From Adiantum capillus-veneris (Eukaryota > Streptophyta > Polypodiopsida > Polypodiales > Pteridaceae), in NCBI GenBank assembly GCA_014529385.2, contig CM043942.1:50422774-50486773 (forward strand): a DNA stretch of 64,000 nucleotides, written 5' to 3'. Each line of letters begins with the position of its first letter. The first letter of the stretch is position 1. Below the pieces are notes generated by a model. That model made no database searches and was not told the DNA's origin. It worked only from the letters and a program-made list of their open reading frames with translations. The position numbers and the translations under genes are program-made. Shown here piece after piece: positions 56,218 through 64,000 of this stretch.

Positions 56218-57964
56218 AAGAGAGCAAGTCACTTCAATCAAGCAACGATACAGGAGCTTCAAAGACCATTACATTGCTTAGAATAGGAAGCCTCGCCAAC
56301 AAATGCCAATAAGCAAATTGCTTATACCCAAATCTTGCACAACATAAATCTTTTCCATGCATTGACTGTGTATGCATAATAGGGCTACATTACAAGGCCT
56401 GCATAGGCACAACTTTTAATTGCCCAAGCACGACACATACCCTTTGCGATACCCTGTCGTAAAGGATGACTCCAAATAGGAAGGGGGGAGGCATTCTGAA
56501 TGCGGACCTAACATTATGACTATTAGAGGGCAATGTTTTGTGAGATGCATTGAATTTTTGTGTTTTATTGTGATAATGTTTTGACAAAATTTAGAGTATA
56601 TGCCCTCATAGTAGTGTTACACAGGAGTATGGGGACAAAATCCATATATGAGCCCCTAGGGACATGTGTATAGTGTACATAGCATTTAGATTTCTATTTG
56701 AATGATTTTTTTTCTGTGAAGTTTTTTTAAAGATTTTCTTTGTTGATTTTATTTTATTTTTTTTAAATCCATAATCCACATGAAGAAAAGACTGACGAGA
56801 GGCCTGAGCACTACAAAGAGAAGAAGGTACAAGGAAACGATGAAACTTCACGAAGTATGTCTCAGCAGCCACTACAACATCCGAAGAACTTGTCACAAAG
56901 CAGTGTCAACATGCAACCGACAAGTCATACAAGTCAAAGTCGAGTAGCTACGCCACAAAATGAGTGAGGTGATAGTCCCAAAGCTTCAAGTAATATTCTA
57001 TGTGGTCTAAGCGTCTTAGCTATTCTAGGTATTGCTCAAGCTGGAAGAGTTGAGCATATTTACATTGTTTTGCTCATGCTGGTATAGGTGAGCAAAAGAG
57101 TCGAAGTCTAAGTACTTAAGTCTGGTGAAGTGAAGGAGAAGGTCCAAAAGACACTCACGTACTGAGCACAGTGAGATACGAGTGAAGAAACTTCTACATC
57201 GAAAACCCTTCTTGGAAAGGTGGAAGCTATTGATACATCTTTTGATGTCACATGTGCATCTTTTGATGCTACATTTATTCCTCAAAACACCCATCATATC
57301 CTTCTTTCACATTGCATGCTTTTGTTGACAAATTTCTCATATGCATATAGAGTGTCTCATAATTGGCACTTGCATCAGGCACTCTTTCCGTGTTTCACCC
57401 AAGCACTCACCTTTCATGAACATGTACTTCACGTTCAATTGCTGAACTCCAATATGAGCGTATACCAAAGGCATTTTTTTCCCTTTGGTCATCCAGGTTT
57501 TAGACCCTAATCTAAAGACACCTATCACCATTCTCTTGTACATATTCCTTCTAAATCAACAATAAGGAAATGCTACTCAAATCAATTGACAAATGAATTG
57601 GAGCACCAATTTCAGATCATAGCATACTTCTCCTCAATGGCGAGTCGAAGAATGGCCTACAATGACAAAGCTGCAGACAACACTAACAACATGATTGCAC
57701 AAGAACAAAGAAGTTACCAATGAAGAAGAGCAGACACAAAAGTAATCAGAGGATCTCAAAAGATGAATGGTTACGATGATAGATGTCCACTCTAATGGAT
57801 CATAGTTCTTGTTGTGGTTTGACAAATATACAAGCAGTGCAACAGATGAAGCCAAAACAATTGCAAAGTGTTGACCGATGGGTCAACAAAACAACATAAC
57901 TCAAGAACAAAGAAGTCCTCAATGACAAAGAGTAGACATAAGGGTAATCAGAGGATCTCAAAAG
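56218..57964 (+). other. Element B 3' noncoding tail with internal direct repeats
   Basis: Matches element A's tail to about 57,595. Conserved small frames are at 56,769-56,968 (ends SQSRVATPQNE) and 57,220-57,510. Beyond it, a 62-bp direct repeat (57,701-57,762 and 57,903-57,964, AAGAACAAAGAAG...) brackets the DNA just before the helicase fragment. Between the two copies lies a 37-bp piece of the element's own LTR start (57,869-57,905). No RT or integrase was found. Confidence 0.65.
57869..57905 (+). repeat. Stray copy of the element's LTR start
   Basis: TGTTGACCGATGGGTCAACA followed by AAACAACATAACTCAAG matches the first ~37 bp of the A/B LTR with one or two differences. It lies inside the internal region about 700 bp before the true 3' LTR, directly upstream of the second 62-bp repeat and the helicase fragment. 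It suggests a template switch or nested event when the fragment was acquired. Confidence 0.85.
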
Positions 57965-58500
<536 letters not shown>

Positions 58501-58565
58501 CAAAGACCACATCGCCAACGACAATCAGGTCATGTCCGGGACGACATAAACGCGGAAGGGGGGAA

Positions 58566-59524
58566 TGTTGACCGCTGGGTCAACAACACAACATAACTCA
58601 AGTTTTGTACCAAAGTATTATCTTTTGCGAGTTATGAAATGCTACGGATTATGGCTATAAACGTCATTTGTAATGAGTAGTTATTCTAGTTTCAGAAGCC
58701 GGGGTGCAATGGCACTTCCAAATTGTAAATACAAAGCCATTTGACCCTTTCAACCCCATTTTTTGGTTAAACCTAAGGTAGCCTTAGTATATAAGGTACC
58801 TAGGTCATTTTGTAAAAAGGACTTTTAATCATAATCAAAACTTTAGCGCTGTCGTCTACTGTGTGTGAGAGAGAAAGAGAGTGAGCGTGAGCTTTATCCT
58901 CTCGCTACGCCCGGCTCGCTCAACACATTGGAGATCTGACTGCACAAGTTGCTGTAGGCTAGAGGAGAGCTACGCGACAACGCCAAGCATTCCACGCGAG
59001 ACGAAGCGCACACGTCGACACATCTACGAGCTATTTGTGGCCGTAAGTGTATCAAACGATGTCTGTTTTCTGCGTGCTAGTAGTCTATAGAATCGTGGCA
59101 ACATAAGCTATGCATAGGTACTCATAAATTTCAGTTTCGGGCACTTTCAAAATTCTGCTCTGTCATCCTAGGCGTTTTCCGCAGATGCTTTTTGAGTGAG
59201 GGTTTTGAGTGTAGAAGCTTAGGGACAGGTGTATCCTAGTGAGGGGATGGTGTTCCTTAAGTTTCGTATGAATCTGGCATGATTAGGTGAGTTACCTTCC
59301 GTATGTGTGTATGTGGCTAGGTGGTGTAGTTGAGGGCAATGAGGTTCTTGATTGTGGTTTAGTTGGCCTTCCAGAGTGTTGTATGTATAGGATGGTCTCA
59401 GCCTGACAAGCTACAGAGATTTCCTCCGTGTGCGTATCGTGTCATCTGTGTCCTCGATTGACATTATGTTGATCTAGGTAGTGTTTGCATGCACTTCATG
59501 GGTGTGTGAGTCGCCCGTCCAACA
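58566..59524 (+). repeat. Element B 3' LTR (959 bp)
   Basis: TGTTGACCGCTGGGTCAACA...CGTCCAACA; TATATAA at 58,788-58,794. It retains the purine-rich segment GAGAGAAAGAGAGTGAGCGT near 58,868 that the 5' LTR lost, in agreement with element A's LTR. Confidence 0.93.
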
Positions 59525-59538
59525 TTGAATGAAACTAG

Positions 59539-59993
59539 TGTTGAGATAAGCTTGTAACTTGTACTCATGGTGAGAACCTTAAGACAAGAATGCACCATTT
59601 ATGTGTATAGTCACATTTTTCCTATGGAATCTGTAAGCCTCACACGTGCTACACAATTATAGTCACATGCTATTTGGTGTAGCCCACATGGTACTTGACC
59701 TTTTTTCCACATGTGGTGCATATCACTTTTCATCATGTACTGCCACCTTCTATTTTGAGCATATATAAGGCCACCATACTTAACTTGCAATTCTCTCTCT
59801 CATTCTAATCAATCAAGCAAGTTTATTTTACATTGCATATTCTCTCTAATACTTATTGCTAGTTGTTATGAATCTCTTATTATGATGAATGCCTCGCTGT
59901 TCTATCCACCATAGATATTACACATGGTATCAGAGCTAATGGATAATTAGAATTTTTTAATTGTATCCATTAGACCTCTATGCTAGATTTATT

Positions 59994-60053
<60 letters not shown>

Positions 60054-61480
60054 AGCACTCAATTGATTCATATCTCTTTAGAAATGCAGCTAATTAATCT
60101 CAAGCCTAAGTATCTCTCTCTTTGGATTTGGGCAAGTCTATATGGCTACTCCCCTAGCCAATGTTTAGGGATAATAAGATTGAGCATTAAAATTTGTGTG
60201 ATTTTTCTTCTTTATTAAAACTTTCTTGATTATGTTTTGTTTCTTGCTCTTCTCGCTTTCTCCAAGCCGAGTTACCCCACTTGATTGTACTAATGAAATG
60301 CATTTGTGTGTATAGCGATTTTCCAAATGTTTCAAATGCGCAAATTTATGTCTCATTTGGACCAAGCATTGAACAAGGAAATCTTATTAATTTTTTCATA
60401 CATTTTTATGCTTGATTTCTTTACTTAACCGTGCTCATAAATCTTTGCTTTGTGTGTGTATGCTTGTTTGTTTGTTCCCCTCTTTGTTTTATTTATTTGC
60501 TAAACACTGCTCATAAACCTTTGGTTTGTGTGTGTGTGTGTGTTCCCCTGTTTTCTTTTTGAAAGTGTGTAGATGCATGGCTTAAAAGCCAAATGAACAT
60601 TTTCTTTTGTAATGTTGTTTGAAATTCAACTACCCTTTTGCAATATACCAAGCTTGAAGGTTTTTTACTTTGAAATCAATCTCATTCAAAGCACCCCTTC
60701 CCATTGAAACCTTTTGGCACCTTTTGGCTTTCAATTTAAAAGTCAAATTATCCAAGCCCATGCTCTTGTGCCATCAACAACTCCAACACATTAGCATCAA
60801 GAACCGTGAACAAAGTTTTCTACTTCCATGGCAAAGTCTCCATAAGCCTAAGCACAAAGCAATGTATGTCTTATCCAATCCAAAAATTACCCCAGTAGCC
60901 CCAAGCCAACAGATTTGCATGAGCTTATTTCCACATTTTGTATAAACCTATTGCATCCATCTTTTCATATACACAAGCACTACATCCACCAAGGTGTGCC
61001 TTCACTACAACGAGAAGTAGATATGCACCAACCCAGTTCAAAAAACCAAGTGCACCCACATATACATCAACATTAGAATCCTCCAAATTCCCAAAAATCA
61101 AGGAAGGTAATGCATAGAAGGAGGCTCATAGTTCCCTAAAGAAAGTGATGACTTGCATCTGTAAGTGTTTAAACACTTCCTCAAACCATATACTTTGTAG
61201 GTAAGACCTACACTATTTTTCTTGCATCAGATTTGATCTTTATGAGCCCTATATAGTTACTCCTTAATATAACCTGTATTAGACTCTTTTATCAAAATCC
61301 ATGCTATATCATGTAAGCTTCAGATTATGAGGGTGTTTGTTGAGGTAATCCTATAGCTTGCACTCATGATGAGAACAAACCCTTAAGCCAAGCATGCACC
61401 ATTTATGTGTATAGTCACATTTTTCATAAGGACCCTATAAGTCTCACATGTGCCTATTTGGTATAGCCTACTATAGTTGG
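59539..61480 (+). mobile_element. Short LTR element without coding capacity
   Basis: The 5' LTR (59,539-59,922, 384 bp) begins TGTTGAGATAAGCTTGTAAC, has ATATATAAGG (59,761-59,770), ends TAGATATTACA, and is followed by the primer site TGGTATCAGAGC (59,925-59,936). A second copy of the LTR start, TGTTGAGGTAATCCTATAGC, lies at 61,338 after GATTATGAGGGTG and matches for about 130 bp (GCACCATTTATGTGTATAGT in both), then fades by 61,480. The ~1.4-kb interior has a (CT)n run and no credible coding frame. It is either a TRIM-like/LARD-like non-autonomous element or a deleted copia element. No target duplication is testable because the 3' LTR is truncated. Confidence 0.75.
59996..60052. repeat. (CT)n microsatellite inside the short LTR element
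   Basis: Uninterrupted CT repeats about 60 bp after the primer site. The 85-codon frame through it (SLSLSL) is an artefact. Confidence 0.95.
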
Positions 61481-62639
61481 TGGGTACACGAAGAACCTAA
61501 AAAACACACAAATATCATGCTACAAATGATAAAATCAATAGGTTCGCATACTTGGTGAGTGGCACATACGCACAATTGAGAAACAATACACGATCTGAGA
61601 GAGATAGAAAAGGAAAGAAAGAATGAGATCACATTAATGTGCACCTCCTATAGACGAATGCTACACAGGCACAGTGAGAGAGGAGAGGTCAAAAGAGAAA
61701 AGGGCACAAACACTGGGTGCAATCTCCCCCCATACAAGAGTGAGCAGTTTTCTCTTGCACATATTTACTTATAGATTTTTTGCATGCTCAAAATGATTAC
61801 AAATTGTTCATCCGAACATAAAGTGACCATTGCTCATAAAAAGCACTTTAATAATGAAATATCCATAAAGTTGCTATCCTTTTGCATAGTGCATAGTTCA
61901 CTTATGCTTTTATTGCATGACAATTGTAATAAATAACTATTTATCGATTTCCATTACATACCTTTCCGTTAGGAAGCGACCACCTTTAGTTGCTAAGTAA
62001 GGAATCTGCAAGCACCATATTAGAGAGTTTGAGACTTTAGAGCCAATTTGAAAATCACCGATGTCTTAAAGATTTGGCCATATGGACAAATCTCAAAATT
62101 TTTTTAAAGGCCAACTCCTTCTATAAGATAGTACTTGAAAATCTCTTTTGAGCCATGATCTCAAAGCTTTGGCCATGTGTTCAAATCTTAAGCTCCTTTT
62201 GAAAGTGATTATTGGAAAATTTCCAAATTCACTAATATGGTGTTGGCCAGCAGCAAATCATACTTCAAAAATAATGGTTAAAATTATGTATAAAAAATAT
62301 CATGGAACAAAATAAAAATCCATAAACTGAAACAAATGAATTTGCTTATGCCTACCGTCATCCACATGCTGTATATTATAATGTCCCATACCACGAGAAT
62401 AGACAGTATATGTCATATGTCTGAATGTATGTAGATATCATTCGTCACAACCATTGTTACATAATCAAATTTCATTAATTCAATGTATACTATTGAAATC
62501 ATATGATCATAAACCAAATTCAAAAATCCAACTCCAACACCAAATCCAAATCCAAATCACGTTCATTATATACCTGGGTAACAAAATCATACTAGGGCCA
62601 GTGGTGGACAATCACTGCAACATGATTTTGTAATCAATG
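61481..62639. other. Unassigned interval
   Basis: AT-rich, without a supported coding frame, LTR end or inverted repeat. Weak phrase repeats such as CTCAAAGCTTTGGCCATGTG and AAGATTTGGCCATATGGACA occur near 62,070-62,180. Confidence 0.35.
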
Positions 62640-62900
62640 TTCCCTAAATCAACGAATCAATACTAATCAAGCGTGCTACCTAAATCACTGAATATGCACT
62701 TGTGCTACCTAAACCGACAAATTTGCACTAGTAATGTTTAAGCTAGAGAATCTATTGTTTGCTGGTATGCTGCCTAAATAAGCAAATCTGCACTCATGCT
62801 ACCTAAATCGATGGATCTACACGGATAATTGGTGTTGCCTAAATTGGACAATCTACACTAAGATGAACATTTACACACTGCCTAAATGCAAATATGTGTG
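62640..62900. repeat. Degenerate GCTACCTAAATC / AATCTGCACT minisatellite
   Basis: Phrases GTGCTACCTAAATC, GCTGCCTAAATAAGCAAATC, ATGCTACCTAAATCGATGGA, GTTGCCTAAATTGGACAATC and CTGCCTAAATGC recur every 35-70 bp, each followed by a variant of AAATCTGCACT. It is an old, diverged tandem array. Confidence 0.6.
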
Positions 62901-63465
62901 CACACGACCAATGGACTAAGCAAGGCATAAAAGACAAAACATTGACTACCTTTTTGTCATCAAATTGGAGTATATTTTATTTGACATCACCTTAGCTCAT
63001 GTGAGTAGCTTTTAAAGTTGTTTGGCGGTATTCTCCATTGTTGTAAAAGTCCAAAACTACCTGAGTGTAGCTCCTTAGGTATATCTACAACAAAATCACT
63101 TAAAACAAGTAAACAAAGTGAGCATTTATCAAACGAGTAAAATAAATTGAGGGATTGTTGTATAAGAAGACGTTTTAAGAGGTGGTGCATAATGTTGTGC
63201 TAAGTGACTACGTAAAAGAAAAACCAAAAAAAGAAGAGAACTTACCTTGTTTTTGTTCAACCTAGTCACAAATTATCCCACTCATTAGTGAGAATGATCT
63301 TGTATGATGTATAGACTTATAACGATCATTAAACTAGCACATGTAAGAGGTTTTTGAAGCCTGAGGTTTGGTATAGTTTGTCGTGCTTAGCTCTTTTATA
63401 ATATGCATTGTTTGAGTAGGAAAACAAGTTTTGACAATGATTCTAAGTTACTTCAACTCATGTGT
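62901..63465. other. Unassigned interval
   Basis: No coding frame, repeat boundary or RNA gene could be supported on either strand. Confidence 0.3.
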
Positions 63466-63651
63466 TTAGATATACATGATGGCAATAAGAATCTTGATCA
63501 CCATGCATCCTACACTCCATATATCTACATGACGTACATAATTGTCTCCTATTATAAATTTTGGTGCCATCCAAAAAATAGACTCTTTGATGGATTTGCA
63601 AGCATCAGTTATTGTGTCCTCATGAAATGTTTTAGATGTTACCATATACAT
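63466..63651 (-). pseudogene. MAP kinase kinase kinase (ANP/NPK1-like) kinase-domain fragment
   Basis: The minus strand reads ITDACKSIKESIFWMAPKFI then RHVDIWSVGCMVIKIL. In plant MAP3Ks the activation segment and subdomains VIII-IX read (A/C)KS(M/I)KG(T/S)P-WMAPE followed by ADIWSVGCTVIEM. The spacing and invariant DIWS are kept, but the APE motif is APK and the GTP part is altered, and neither the ATP-binding lobe nor the HRD/DFG motifs are present. It is a pseudogene exon or captured fragment. It ends just where the next LTR starts. Confidence 0.75.
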
Positions 63652-63863
63652 GTGGTAGTGATGTGTGTGAACACACTAGGACCGCCGGGGCATTTTTTCC
63701 CTCTTTAGGAGGTTTTTTCCCCCGTGCATTGTATATACGCCCATCACTCTAGGGCTATCCATCTTTCCATTGCACACTAAGGAATACACTCTCTATTGTG
63801 TGCCTTGAGCTTCCTTCGTCTTCTCCAAGCTGTGTGTGTTTCTCTGCAACCCTAATTCCAACA
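63651..63863 (+). repeat. 5' LTR of an LTR element that runs off the window
   Basis: It ends CCCTAATTCCAACA at 63,863, immediately followed by a primer site. The start is not certain: TGTGGTAGTGATGTGTGTGA at 63,651 or TGTGTGTGAACACACTAGG at 63,662 are both possible. The end is firm because of the primer site. Confidence 0.6.
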
Positions 63864-63865
63864 AT

Positions 63866-64000
63866 TGGTATCAGAGCAGGTCACGTCCTCCCGGGCTTAG
63901 TCGCCAGCTGCTCCAGCACACGCCTGCTCACTTTCTCCGATTTCAGTGAGCTTTGGCAAGCGTTCGCAGGTCGACAAATATTTTGGGAGAGCTCGTAGAG
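63866..64000 (+). mobile_element. Initiator-Met primer site and leader of the truncated element
   Basis: TGGTATCAGAGC (63,866-63,877) followed by AGGTCACG is the standard copia-type primer site. The leader continues G/C-rich to the end of the window. The gag would begin beyond 64,000. Confidence 0.8.

Noticed and set aside
60670-60945. 91-residue frame inside the short LTR element
   Set aside because: No domain, ordinary composition for chance frames, and not near gag position or sense expectations.

Overview
This is nuclear DNA of a land plant, almost entirely stacked and broken retrotransposons. The evidence for a plant is plant-type LTR elements primed by initiator-Met or Asp tRNAs, a plant-style MAP3K relic, a DEAD-box helicase fragment of the plant RH20/RH30 type, GT-AG introns of about 70-80 bp, and many long CT/GA microsatellites. 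The gag types, microsatellites and heavy nesting would fit a large-genome fern, but that is inference and no gene here fixes the species. Adding up the spans listed below, about 50 of the 64 kb is recognisable transposon.

Layout. 1-1,448: gag of an LTR element (family D, minus). 1,449-14,600: a decayed Ty3/gypsy element (G1, minus), with a 9.8-kb element (A, 2,228-12,051, target duplication CTTGG) inserted in its LTR. 14,600-18,500: unrecognised coding relics on both strands and twin CT microsatellites. 18,420-20,280: gag relics. 20,280-31,985: one Ty1/copia element (copia I, plus) split by a solo LTR (20,381-22,010, target duplication ACCAC) and a full-length gypsy element G2 (23,128-31,695, minus). 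31,985-33,330: LINE 3' end. 33,487-33,984: MITE-like foldback. 34,080-34,860: the only plausible intact cellular gene, an unrecognised 232-residue protein with one short intron, followed by three 80-bp tandem repeats. 36-41.6 kb: small relics and microsatellites. 41,673-46,910: nearly complete copia II (minus, target duplication ATTTT). 47,952-59,524: 11.6-kb element B (plus, target duplication TTGAA). 59,539-61,480: short LTR element with no coding capacity. 63,466-63,651: MAP3K kinase relic. 63,651-64,000: 5' LTR and primer site of another element that runs off the window.

The most interesting content is the A/B family. These are large LTR elements with a tRNA-Asp-type primer site. Between the primer site and the gene lies a leader holding seven copies of a 24-bp palindrome, mostly in ~125-bp units. 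The single very long gag-protease frame (about 1,640 codons) ends in a basic tail of repeated W-I/V-P-K motifs, and no reverse transcriptase, RNase H or integrase is present. The two copies differ in this frame only by substitutions and in-frame length changes, so the polyprotein looks selected although the element must borrow pol from elsewhere. Copy B also carries a degraded piece of a cellular DEAD-box RNA helicase between its gene and its 3' LTR. Two deletions in this family are sealed by short copied 'filler' sequences.
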